Source: Mesorhizobium shangrilense
Lineage (GTDB): Bacteria; Pseudomonadota; Alphaproteobacteria; Rhizobiales; Rhizobiaceae
Reading direction: 5' to 3'
Assembly (NCBI RefSeq): GCF_028826155.1
Contig: NZ_JAQGPN010000001.1
Span: forward strand, 1,245,501 to 1,309,500
DNA length: 64,000 nucleotides
Shown here: positions 43,467-52,466 of the stretch, in pieces
Layout of the letters: every line of letters begins with the position of its first letter
How positions within the stretch are numbered: position 1 is the first letter of the stretch
Notes under the pieces: generated by a model
What the model was told of the DNA's origin: nothing
The model's database searches: none
What the model saw: the letters and a program-made list of their open reading frames with translations, nothing else
Made by a program: the position numbers and the translations under genes

Positions 43467-44978
43467 TTGCGTATCGCCGTTATACATATCGCGCAAGAAA
43501 CCAACGACTTCAATCCGCTGCACACCACGCTGGATGACTATCGTTCGTTCGGGATATTCGAAGGCGCTGAAATCTTCGAGAAGCTGCGCGGCTACGGGCA
43601 GATCGGCGGCTACCTGCAGGCCGTGGAGGACAGTGGGATCGAGGTGGAGTCCATCCCCATCATCCGCGCCTTCGCGGTCGCGGGTGGACGCATCACCCGC
43701 GAAGCCTTCGACTTCTTCCAGGGAAAGATCCGTGAAGGGCTTGCCGCTGCGGGCAGGATCGATGGCCTTGCGCTGCAGCTTCACGGCGCATGCTCGGCGG
43801 AAGGCATCGACGACGTGGAGGGCGCGCAGGTCGAGCTCTGCCGCAGCCTCCTCGGCAAGGACGTGCCCATCGTTCTCGGTCTCGATCATCACGCCAACGT
43901 CACCCGCAAGATGGTCGAGAACTGCGATGCGATCGTCGGCCACCGCACGCAGCCGCACGACACCTTCGACACCGGCGTCATCGGCACGCAGCTGCTGCTG
44001 CGCATCGTCGGCGAGAAACTCAAGCCGGCGATGGCGTGGCGCAAGATTCCGCTGGTCTCCCATCAGGAGCAGTTCCTCACCTCGCAAGGACCGATGAAGA
44101 TATGGTTCGACCGGGCGCGCGCGATGGAGAGCGACCCTCGGGTGCTGCAGGCATCGAACTATCCGATGCAGCCCTGGCTCGACGTCGCCGAAGGCGGATG
44201 GTCCACTGTCGTCGTCACCGATGGCGATCAGGCGCTGGCGGAAAAGCTGGCCGATGAACTGGCCGACCTTTGCTGGTCGATGCGTGACGACTTCCAGGTG
44301 CGGGAAGCCGTTTCCGTGGACGAGGCCGTGCGGCGCGCCGATGCGGCGCAAGACGGCGTCGTGGTGATCAGCGACACCGGGGACACGGTGTTCGGCGGCG
44401 CCGCAGGCGACAGCAATGTCATCCTCGAGGCGATGCTGCGCCTCGGCATCAAGGGCAAGGCCCTGGTCCCCATGATCTCGCCGGCAGCGGCGAAGACGCT
44501 TTCGGAGGCCGGCGAAGGAGCGGAGGTTAGGCTTCAACTCGGCGGCGACGCGGCAACGGCATTCTTCAAGCCTCTCGAGGTCACCGGCGTCGTTCGCAAG
44601 GTTGGCGGCGGCGTCGTCAAGCTGGACTACAGCCAGCAAAGCGAGGTCGACCTCGGCCGCGCTGTCGTCTTCGAGGTTGGGCCGGTGACGATGCTGATCA
44701 CCGAGTACCGCGGCGTGGCCGGCAATGTGCCGAGCGTCTATCAGGTCATGGGCGTCGAGCCCAAGGACTACCAGATGGCGGTGCTCAAGACGGCGTCGAA
44801 CTTCCAGTTCTTCGCCCCGATCAGTTCGCAGGTCATTCGCGCCGACACGCGGGGTCCCGGCCAGTCCGACGTCTTTACCCTGCCGTGGCAGCGCGTGCCG
44901 CGGCCAATGTATCCGCTTGAAAGCTTCGATGACTGGCGGGCGCATTCGTCCCAGCCGGGCCCGGAAAGGAACCCATAG
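43467..44978 (+). CDS. M81 family metallopeptidase, MlrC-like (copy 3)
   Basis: 503 residues, TTG start behind AGAGGA (MRIAVIHIAQETNDFNPLHT). Motifs: AQETNDF, LGLDHHANVTRKM, GHRTQPHDTFDTG and SDTGDTVFGGAAGDSNVIL. It is the gene directly before the first peptide importer (56-base gap), suggesting that it processes the imported compound in the cytosol. No signal peptide is visible. The substrate is unknown. Confidence 0.9.
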   Translation: MRIAVIHIAQETNDFNPLHTTLDDYRSFGIFEGAEIFEKLRGYGQIGGYLQAVEDSGIEVESIPIIRAFAVAGGRITREAFDFFQGKIREGLAAAGRIDGLALQLHGACSAEGIDDVEGAQVELCRSLLGKDVPIVLGLDHHANVTRKMVENCDAIVGHRTQPHDTFDTGVIGTQLLLRIVGEKLKPAMAWRKIPLVSHQEQFLTSQGPMKIWFDRARAMESDPRVLQASNYPMQPWLDVAEGGWSTVVVTDGDQALAEKLADELADLCWSMRDDFQVREAVSVDEAVRRADAAQDGVVVISDTGDTVFGGAAGDSNVILEAMLRLGIKGKALVPMISPAAAKTLSEAGEGAEVRLQLGGDAATAFFKPLEVTGVVRKVGGGVVKLDYSQQSEVDLGRAVVFEVGPVTMLITEYRGVAGNVPSVYQVMGVEPKDYQMAVLKTASNFQFFAPISSQVIRADTRGPGQSDVFTLPWQRVPRPMYPLESFDDWRAHSSQPGPERNP

Positions 44979-45034
44979 CGGCCGATTTTCCCATCACAGA
45001 AGAACGACAACCACAGAGGAGCGGGAGTGACGAA

Positions 45035-46591
45035 ATGAAGAAAGCTCTTTTTCGACCGATGAGATTGCTTAGGACCCTGCTTCTGGCGGCAATCATGCCC
45101 CTCGCGCTGGCGCCGGTCGCCATCGATGCCTATGCGCAGGAGATGAAGGGTGGAACGCTGCGGGTGGCCATCCTCGAGGAGATGACCAATTTCGACCCGA
45201 TGCAGTTCTCGGCGGTCAACTTTCCGCTGATCAAGAATCTCTATGACAGCCTGATCGAGTACACCCCTCAGGGAGAGGCCGTTCCGAGCCTGGCGAGCGA
45301 ATGGAAGATCGCCGACGACCACTTGTCGGTCAGCGTGACGTTGCGCGACGACGTGAAGTTCCACTCCGGCGCGCCGCTCACCTCTGCGGACGTCGCTGCA
45401 ACGCTCGCCAAGGCGGCCAATCCTGAGAAGGGAAAGAACGTTTTCGCCACCATGGCGATCGTCAAGGACTGGCAGACGCCGGACGACCGCACGGTGGTCA
45501 TCAATTTCAAGGCGCCCACGCCGGAGCGCCAGATGCTCGACCTGCTTCAGTTCGTGATGCCGATCGAGGCGGCGGGCATCGACAACGTGGAAGCCGTAGC
45601 GGCCGGCACCGGCGCCTATGTGGTCGCCAACCGCGCCGTGGGTCAGGCCATCACGCTGAAGGCGAATCCGAATTACTGGCGCGAGAGCCAGCCGCTCATC
45701 GCCGATGTGCAGTTCACAATCTTCAGCGACGATGCATCGGCCAGCGCCGCGCTTGAATCGGGCGGCGTGGATATGGTCTACGGCGGCACGGCGCGCAGCG
45801 CGGTGCGCCTCAGGGACGCCGGCTACCAGCTGATCCGCGGCCCCGGGCCTCTGGTGCAGGTCTTCCGTATCAACGCGACGCGGGCGCCCTTCGACAACGC
45901 CTCCTTCCGTCAGGCGTTCAACTATCTCCTCGACCGCGATGGGATCCTGCGCGTGGGCTATGCCGGCCTGGGCGAGGTGGTGGCGCTGCCTTGGGCGCCG
46001 GCTGGCCCTGCCTTTGATGCCGCCTATAACGAAAAGTTCGCCTACAACCTCGACAAGGCGCGCGAGCTGCTCGCCGCGTCGGGTCTCAGCAAGGAGGCGA
46101 TGAGCAACTGGAAACTGCTGGTCTACGGAACCGACCAGGCCTCCGTCACCATCAGCCAGATCGCGCAGGCCACTCTGGCTGAAGTGGGCATCAATATCGA
46201 ACTCGATGTGCGTGAAGGTACGGAATACGTCGAAGCGCAGCTCGCCGGCGACTACTCGGCGACCTTCGGCGGCGTCGGCAACATCCAGAAGTTCCCGTCG
46301 CGCGTTGCCACCAACAGCATCTACAGGACGGTGAAGAATCCGGTCCTGAAGGATCCGCATCCCTTTCCGGACTATGTCGCAGCGATCGAGCGGGTGAACA
46401 AGACGCTCGGCCCGGACGAGGACGTGAAGGCTGCCTACGCCAATCTCAACCAAGTGCTCGTGGACTCGTCCTTCGCCATTCCGACCAACTCCTACGACGT
46501 GGGCCTGATCGTCGCCTCGCCGAAACTGGGCGGGTTCACGCTCGACATCGACAACCTCTTCGTGGCCCGCACCATCGGCTTCAAGGAATGA
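45035..46591 (+). CDS. ABC transporter substrate-binding protein, family 5 (importer 1)
   Basis: A periplasmic solute-binding protein of 518 residues with a Sec signal peptide (RLLRTLLLAAIMPLALAP ending AYAQ). Dpp/Opp family features: NFDPMQFSAVNFPLIKNLYD, VSVTLRDDVKFHSGAPLTSADV and the FRQAFNYLLDRDGIL segment. It captures peptides, opines or similar amides for the membrane complex encoded next. The stop overlaps the ATPase start. Confidence 0.93.
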   Translation: MKKALFRPMRLLRTLLLAAIMPLALAPVAIDAYAQEMKGGTLRVAILEEMTNFDPMQFSAVNFPLIKNLYDSLIEYTPQGEAVPSLASEWKIADDHLSVSVTLRDDVKFHSGAPLTSADVAATLAKAANPEKGKNVFATMAIVKDWQTPDDRTVVINFKAPTPERQMLDLLQFVMPIEAAGIDNVEAVAAGTGAYVVANRAVGQAITLKANPNYWRESQPLIADVQFTIFSDDASASAALESGGVDMVYGGTARSAVRLRDAGYQLIRGPGPLVQVFRINATRAPFDNASFRQAFNYLLDRDGILRVGYAGLGEVVALPWAPAGPAFDAAYNEKFAYNLDKARELLAASGLSKEAMSNWKLLVYGTDQASVTISQIAQATLAEVGINIELDVREGTEYVEAQLAGDYSATFGGVGNIQKFPSRVATNSIYRTVKNPVLKDPHPFPDYVAAIERVNKTLGPDEDVKAAYANLNQVLVDSSFAIPTNSYDVGLIVASPKLGGFTLDIDNLFVARTIGFKE

Positions 46592-48678
46592 TGTTGGGAA
46601 GGGAGGCCGGCGCGTCCGCCGCCGGCAGTTCCGCAAATACAGACCCCGTGCTCTCCGTGCGGGGTCTGAAGGTTGATTTCATGGTCGCGGACCGCGCGAT
46701 ATCCGTGGTGCGGGGCGTCGATTTCGACGTGTTTCCCAACGAAGTGCTCTGCATCGTCGGCGAATCCGGGTCGGGCAAGAGCGTCACGTCGCTCGCGGTC
46801 ACCGGACTGCTCTCCGAGACGGCGAGGGTCCAGGGCAGCATCAGGCTCGGGAACGTGGAAGTGAACGGGGCCGACGCGGAAGCGCTGCGCCACATGCGGG
46901 GCGAGGACGTCGGTTTCATCTTCCAGGATCCGGGCACCACGCTCAACCCGGTGCTGAAGGTGGGCCGTCAGATCACCGAGGGCCAGGTGGCGCTGGCGCG
47001 GCTTCGGGCAGGCGACGCCGAAGCGCGCGCCGTCGAATTGCTGCACGAGGTGGACATCGCCGATCCCGAACGCCGCGTGCAGCAATATCCCCACCAGTTC
47101 TCCGGCGGCATGCGGCAGCGAGCCGTCATCGCCATGGCGATGGCCGGCCATCCGAAGCTGATCATCGCGGACGAGCCGACCACGGCGCTCGACGTCACCG
47201 TGCAGGCGCAGGTGCTTTCCGTCCTGGCCCGCCGCCAGGTCGAGATGGGCGCCGCCGTCATTCTCATCACGCACGACCTCGGCGTCGTCGCGCAGGTGGC
47301 CGACCGCGTCGCCGTCATGTATGGCGGCCGCATCGTGGAGACGGGGCCGGTGGACGCGATCTTCCGGTCGCCGCGCCACCCCTATACCCGCGCCCTGCTG
47401 CGCTCGATCCCTCGCCTGGATACGGCAGAGGCCAGGCTCGATCCCATTCCCGGGCAGCCGCCCATGCCGCACGCCTTGCGTGGCGGTTGCGCCTTCGAAC
47501 CGCGCTGCGCGATCGGGTCGGGGCGCACGCTGTGCCGGAGCGAGGATCCTTCGCTGAGTGAAATAGGCGAGGCGCAGCGCGCCGCCTGCCACTACCTCGA
47601 CGAAGCACCGCCAGCGGTCCGCGTCCATGCCGCGCCAAGGCCGAAGCAGGCGGACGTCGACGCTCCGCCGCTGCTCGAGGTCGAGCGCCTCAAGGTGCAC
47701 TTCCCGATCAAGACCGGCCTTCTCAAGCGCACCACGGGATGGGTGCGCGCGGTCGATGGCGTGAGCCTCTCGGTGCGGGCCGGCGAAACGGTCAGCCTCG
47801 TGGGCGAATCGGGCTGCGGCAAGACCACGATCGGACGAACCGTGATGGGTCTGATCCCGGCAAGTGGCGGCGAGATCCGCTTCGAGGGCAAATCCACACT
47901 CGGCCTCGGGCGCGGCGACATGCGCACGGTCCGCCGCCACATGCAGTACATCTTCCAGGATCCCTATTCGTCGCTCAATCCGGTGCGCACGGCCGAGGAC
48001 ATCGTCGCCGAGCCGCTGCGCATCCACGGGCTCTACGAGGAGATGGGCGGCGCGCGCCGCATTGCCGAGCTGTTCGAGATGGTGGGGCTCTCCCGCTCCA
48101 TGCTCGGTCGCTTCCCCAACGAGTTCTCGGGCGGCCAGAAGCAGCGCATCGGCATCGCCCGTGCGCTGGTGCTGAAGCCGCGGCTGCTGATCCTTGACGA
48201 GCCTGTGGCCGCGCTCGACGTTTCCATTCAGGCGCAGATCCTCAACCTGCTGCAGGACCTGCAGGCGGAGTTCGGCCTGGCGTATCTTTTCATCGCGCAC
48301 AATCTCTCCGTGGTGCGTCACATCTCCGATCGCGTCGCCGTGATGTATCTCGGCCGGATCGTCGAACAGGGCACGCGCGACGAACTGTACGAGAACCCGG
48401 TGCATCCCTATACGCAAAGCCTGCTCTCGGCAGCGCCGGTTCCCGATCCTGCGGCCCGGCACGATGCGAGGCGCATCGTTCTGGAAGGCGAGATTCCCAG
48501 TCCGGCAGCCCCACCGAGCGGCTGCGTATTTCACCCGCGTTGCTTCCGCGCCAGCGAGCGGTGCGTGGACGAGATACCGCAGTTCGGTCCCTATTCCGGC
48601 CTGTCGACATGGACTGCCTGCCATCATGCCGGCCCCCTTGATCGAAGTGCGGCCAGGGGTGTGGAGGAGGGGGCATGA
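46588..48678 (+). CDS. Fused dual ATP-binding protein DppD-DppF type (importer 1)
   Basis: 696 residues with two complete ABC ATPase domains in one chain. Domain 1: Walker [13 protein letters not shown], signature FSGGMRQRA, Walker [13 protein letters not shown]. Domain 2: Walker A GESGCGKTTIGR, signature FSGGQKQRIGIARAL, Walker B LLILDEPVAALD. Each is followed by the oligopeptide-transporter C-terminal domain with cysteines (CAFEPRCAIGSGRTLC; CVFHPRCFRASERC) that may bind an Fe-S cluster. GsiA has this same fusion. The other two importers here encode separate ATPases. Confidence 0.95.
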   Translation: MMLGREAGASAAGSSANTDPVLSVRGLKVDFMVADRAISVVRGVDFDVFPNEVLCIVGESGSGKSVTSLAVTGLLSETARVQGSIRLGNVEVNGADAEALRHMRGEDVGFIFQDPGTTLNPVLKVGRQITEGQVALARLRAGDAEARAVELLHEVDIADPERRVQQYPHQFSGGMRQRAVIAMAMAGHPKLIIADEPTTALDVTVQAQVLSVLARRQVEMGAAVILITHDLGVVAQVADRVAVMYGGRIVETGPVDAIFRSPRHPYTRALLRSIPRLDTAEARLDPIPGQPPMPHALRGGCAFEPRCAIGSGRTLCRSEDPSLSEIGEAQRAACHYLDEAPPAVRVHAAPRPKQADVDAPPLLEVERLKVHFPIKTGLLKRTTGWVRAVDGVSLSVRAGETVSLVGESGCGKTTIGRTVMGLIPASGGEIRFEGKSTLGLGRGDMRTVRRHMQYIFQDPYSSLNPVRTAEDIVAEPLRIHGLYEEMGGARRIAELFEMVGLSRSMLGRFPNEFSGGQKQRIGIARALVLKPRLLILDEPVAALDVSIQAQILNLLQDLQAEFGLAYLFIAHNLSVVRHISDRVAVMYLGRIVEQGTRDELYENPVHPYTQSLLSAAPVPDPAARHDARRIVLEGEIPSPAAPPSGCVFHPRCFRASERCVDEIPQFGPYSGLSTWTACHHAGPLDRSAARGVEEGA

Positions 48679-49553
48679 CCCGGGCGCTGAACTCGACATT
48701 GTCGCTGCTGGCGGGGCTGATGGCGCGCAAAGCCAGCGCTGCCGCGCTGCTTTTCCTGTTCCTCCTGGCGCTCCTTGCCGCCCTGGCCGACTTCCTTCCC
48801 ATCGATCCGTTTGCCCAGAAGCTCGTGAATGCGCTGAAGGGACCGTCGTCTTCCAACTGGTTCGGCGCCGACGAACTCGGCCGCGACATCTTCGCGAGAG
48901 TGGTCTACGGCGCCCGCACGTCGCTGAGCACGGCAGCCGCCGCGGTTCTCATCGCGGCGTCGGTCGGCATTCCCATCGGCCTTGTCGCTGGCTTCTTCGG
49001 CGGATGGCGCGACGCTGCGCTGATGCGCTTCATCGACGTGTTGCTTGCGTTGCCGGCAATCCTCTTCGCCATGGCCCTCATCGCGGTCCTCGGGCGCAGC
49101 CAGATCGCCGCCTTCGTAGCGGTCGGCATCACCGGGATACCGAACTTCGCCCGCATCACGCGGGCCCGCGTGCTGTCGCTGCGCAAGCGCGACTTCGTTA
49201 CGGCGGTGGAAGCCTTCGGCGGCACGTCGGGCTACAACATGTTCCGCACCATCCTGCCCAATTCATGGAGCCCGATCCTAGTCCAGGTGGTGGTGCTGTG
49301 CTCCGTCGCCATCCTGCTCGAGGCGGCGCTCGCGTTCCTCGGCGTCGGCGTGGCGCCGCCCACGCCGAGCTGGGGCGAGATGCTGCGCACGGGCAAGTCA
49401 TACCTGTATGAGGCGCCCTACTATGCGATCCTGCCCGGCATCGTGCTGACGCTCACGATTCTGTCCTTCGACGTGATAGGGCGCGCGCTGGCGTCGCTTC
49501 TCGAGGACCGCCACGACGTCGGGGCAGCCGAGACCGAAGGGGCTGCGTCATGA
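48675..49553 (+). CDS. ABC transporter permease, DppC type (importer 1)
   Basis: 292 residues. The N-terminal helix is LLFLFLLALLAALADFLPID, then SSNWFGADELGRDIFARVVYGAR, typical of DppC. The EAA-type loop is FVTAVEAFGGTSGYNMFRTILPN. It starts within the ATPase stop (ATGA). The DppC gene precedes the DppB gene, the reverse of the other two importers in the window. Confidence 0.94.
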   Translation: MTRALNSTLSLLAGLMARKASAAALLFLFLLALLAALADFLPIDPFAQKLVNALKGPSSSNWFGADELGRDIFARVVYGARTSLSTAAAAVLIAASVGIPIGLVAGFFGGWRDAALMRFIDVLLALPAILFAMALIAVLGRSQIAAFVAVGITGIPNFARITRARVLSLRKRDFVTAVEAFGGTSGYNMFRTILPNSWSPILVQVVVLCSVAILLEAALAFLGVGVAPPTPSWGEMLRTGKSYLYEAPYYAILPGIVLTLTILSFDVIGRALASLLEDRHDVGAAETEGAAS

Positions 49554-50497
49554 TCGGTTTCGTGCTTCGACGGCTGGCGCAGATGGTGCCTGTCGTGTTG
49601 TTCGCTTCGATCGGCATCTGGGCCATGCTCTACGCCGTGCCCGGCGGCCCGATCGCCGGGCTGGTCGGCGAGAATGCGTCGGCCGAGCAGATCGCCGCCG
49701 TCACCGCCCAATACGGCCTCGACCGGCCCGTCGTCGTGCAATATCTCGATTGGCTCGGGCGCGCCGCCGCTGGCGACCTGGGCACCTCGATCTACGGCCG
49801 CGCGCCGGTTCTCGAGCTCATCGGACAGCGGCTGCCCGCGACGCTTCATCTCGCCGTCGCGGCAACGCTGGTGGCGCTGGCCCTTGGCATTCCGGTCGCC
49901 ATCGCCAGCGCCGTTCGCCCCGGATCATGGCTGGACCGCATCCTGTCCGGCTGGAGCGCGCTGGCGCTTGGGGTGCCAACCTTCTGGCTGGGCATCCTGC
50001 TGATCCTGTGGTTCTCGGTGGAGCTTCAGTGGCTGCCATCGGTGTCGGGCTATGTGGCGATCTGGGCGGATCCAGTTGGCTCCATCCGCAATCTGCTGCT
50101 CCCAGCGGTGACGCTCGGCGTCTATGTTTCCGCCATACTGGCCCGCTTCCTGCGCGCCTCGCTGGTCAGCGAATTGCGCGCCGACTATGTGCGGACCGCG
50201 CGGGCGAAAGGGTTGCCGGAACGGCAGGTCGTGGGCGTGCATGTCATGCGGAACGCGCTGCTGCCCTTCATCACCATCGTAGGGCTGATGATGGCCAGCT
50301 TCATCGGCGGCGCCGTCGTGACCGAGGCCGTCTTCACCTATCCGGGCCTTGGACGTCTGCTCATCCAGGCGATCAGCACCCGCGACTATCCGCTGATCCA
50401 GGGATGCATCGTGGTGATCCTGGCGCTCTACGTGGTCATCAACCTGTCTGTGGACGTGCTCTACGCCTACGTCGATCCGCGCATCGACTACGATTGA
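49550..50497 (+). CDS. ABC transporter permease, DppB type (importer 1)
   Basis: 315 residues with the DppB opening MIGFVLRRLAQMVPVVLFAS, the extracytoplasmic segment and the EAA loop DYVRTARAKGLPERQVVGVH. It ends SVDVLYAYVDPRIDYD, as expected for full length. Last gene of importer 1, overlapping DppC by 4 bases. Confidence 0.94.
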   Translation: MIGFVLRRLAQMVPVVLFASIGIWAMLYAVPGGPIAGLVGENASAEQIAAVTAQYGLDRPVVVQYLDWLGRAAAGDLGTSIYGRAPVLELIGQRLPATLHLAVAATLVALALGIPVAIASAVRPGSWLDRILSGWSALALGVPTFWLGILLILWFSVELQWLPSVSGYVAIWADPVGSIRNLLLPAVTLGVYVSAILARFLRASLVSELRADYVRTARAKGLPERQVVGVHVMRNALLPFITIVGLMMASFIGGAVVTEAVFTYPGLGRLLIQAISTRDYPLIQGCIVVILALYVVINLSVDVLYAYVDPRIDYD

Positions 50498-50828
50498 GGG
50501 GGGCTGGACGGCTGCGCGGCGTCGCCTGCCGCGCCGCGTTAAATGCGATCGTTGTTCCATAGCGTGAAACGGCGGGCCATTTACACCGCGGCCCGCGTGG
50601 TGCCTGTTACGGCCAGTAACAAGTTCGCATCAGTCTGTGGCAATGTCGTTAGCATCCGCGCCTGCACCGAGATCCCTGCCGTCTTCCCAGTTTGCCAAGG
50701 AGCGCCGAGCGCCCATAAGTACGGGGAACTCGTTGCCATGGTCCGCTGCGCCCGAACGCTAGTCGCGGGTTGATCCCGCCGCCGAATACGCCGCCAATCG
50801 AAACATCGAGTACGGGAGGGTTCTGAAA
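50498..50828. other. Intergenic region between importers 1 and 2
   Basis: No supported gene. A hairpin GCGCGGC-GTCGCCT-GCCGCGC (50514-50534) just after importer 1 is a possible terminator without a U-tract. TGTTAC-GGCCA-GTAACA (50605-50621) is a clean 6-bp-arm palindrome, a candidate operator for importer 2. Confidence 0.5.
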
Positions 50829-52427
50829 ATGTCGAAAAAATTGTCGGGTGTGGAAGAGCTTCAATTGGGCGATGCCAGCCCCTTCGTGCTGTCGCGGCGC
50901 AGCCTTCTGCGGCTGAGCCTTGCGGGAGGCGCCCTGCTGATCGGCGCGCCCGGTTCGGCTTTCGCGGCCGGCGAGCCGAAGGCTGGGGGGACGCTGACCA
51001 TCGGCGCCGATGCCGATCCGATCGGGCTGGACCCGACCACGGTCACCGCATTCTCTTCCTACGATTTCACCGGGCTGATCTACAGCGGTCTGCTTCGCTG
51101 GACGGCCGACATGAAGATCGAGCCGGATCTGGCGGTCAGCTATGAGGTCGAGGGCGGCACGACATATGTCTTCAAGCTGCGGGAAGGGGTGAAGTTCCAC
51201 AACGGCCAGCCGTTCACCGCCGAGGACGTGAAGTACACGTTCGATCGAATTCTCGATCCTGCGACGGCAAGCCGCCTCCGCGCGCAGTATGAGATCATCA
51301 AGGCGGTCACCGTCGTGGACCCTCTCACGGTGAAGTTCGAACTCACCGGGCCGGATGCGGCCTTCCTCAACTACCTCGCGACCAATCCGGACGGCGCGAT
51401 CGTGCCGAAGGGCCTCGCCAACATCGATACGAATCCTGTCGGGACGGGTCCTTTCGTCTTCGAATCGTACCAGCCCAACCAGCAATTCTCGCTGAAGGCC
51501 AATCCTGACTACTACGAGGACGGCTTGCCTTATCTGTCGTCGGTTGTCTTCAAGTTCTACAAGGACCAGGCGACCATCACGTCCGCGCTGCGCTCCAAAG
51601 CCATCGACATGACCTGGCTCAAGGATCCCCGGGTTGCCGCGCAGATCTCCAAGACGTCGCCGGATCTGGCGTCCGCGCCTGGTCAGACGTCGCGAACCTT
51701 CCCGATCTGGCTCAACATGAAGGCGGCGCCGCTCAACGACGTCAGGGTGCGCCGTGCGCTGAGCCTGGCCACGGATCGCGAAGCCTGCGTCCAGACGGTG
51801 CTCGGCGGCTCCGGCAAGGTTGGCGCGATGGTCCCGGAAAGCCACGTCGGCGGCTACGACGGCGTGAGCGAGTTTCCCTACTACAAGTACGATCCGGCCC
51901 AGGCGAAGCAGTTGCTGGCCGAGGCCGGGCATCCCAACGGCATCGACCTTGGCGAGTACATCGTCGTGGCGGCCAACCCGCTCGACGTTGCCTGCGCCCA
52001 GATCCTGCAGCAGCAGTGGCAGGCGGCGGGCATCACCGTGAAGATCTCCGCGATGGAAACGGCGCCCTTGCTCGCCAAATGGTCATCAGGCGATTGGCCG
52101 ACGCTGCTTTCGGTCGCGCTCAGCTGGTCGCCCGATCCCGATGCGATCTTTGCGCGCCTGAAATCGGACAGCGCGTTCGGCGCCGGCATGGGAATGGCCG
52201 ACACGGCGCTCGACGCCATGATCTCAGAAGCCCGCGCGGAGCTGGATCCGGCGAGCCGGGCCGCCCGGAACCTGGATATACAGAAGCATGTCGCCGACAA
52301 CGCCTATGTGCTTCAGATCTACCAGTATCCGCTGCGTTGGGAGCTGTGGTGGAACCAGGTCCAGGGCTACGCGCCCCTGGCCGCCAACACCCGTCTCTTC
52401 GTGCGCACGACGTGGGTCGACAAATAG
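50829..52427 (+). CDS. ABC transporter substrate-binding protein, family 5, Tat-exported (importer 2)
   Basis: 532 residues. The N-terminus has a twin-arginine signal (LSRRSLLRLSLAGGALLIG ending AFA), unlike the Sec signals of the other two binding proteins. Family 5 core: DADPIGLDPTTVTAFSSYDF, VFKLREGVKFHNGQPFTAED, VRVRRALSLATDREA. Tat export suggests folding in the cytoplasm before transport. First gene of a five-gene importer. Confidence 0.94.
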   Translation: MSKKLSGVEELQLGDASPFVLSRRSLLRLSLAGGALLIGAPGSAFAAGEPKAGGTLTIGADADPIGLDPTTVTAFSSYDFTGLIYSGLLRWTADMKIEPDLAVSYEVEGGTTYVFKLREGVKFHNGQPFTAEDVKYTFDRILDPATASRLRAQYEIIKAVTVVDPLTVKFELTGPDAAFLNYLATNPDGAIVPKGLANIDTNPVGTGPFVFESYQPNQQFSLKANPDYYEDGLPYLSSVVFKFYKDQATITSALRSKAIDMTWLKDPRVAAQISKTSPDLASAPGQTSRTFPIWLNMKAAPLNDVRVRRALSLATDREACVQTVLGGSGKVGAMVPESHVGGYDGVSEFPYYKYDPAQAKQLLAEAGHPNGIDLGEYIVVAANPLDVACAQILQQQWQAAGITVKISAMETAPLLAKWSSGDWPTLLSVALSWSPDPDAIFARLKSDSAFGAGMGMADTALDAMISEARAELDPASRAARNLDIQKHVADNAYVLQIYQYPLRWELWWNQVQGYAPLAANTRLFVRTTWVDK

Positions 52428-52466
52428 CATGGTCAGCGCCGTTTCCATGACGGGTCCTGTCGCCTG

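Noticed and set aside
42999..48699. Very long minus-strand frames (648, 622 and 735 residues) opposite the M81 and importer genes
   Set aside because: The composition is His/Arg/Asp-rich mirror translation with no recognisable domain, and the plus-strand genes are certain.
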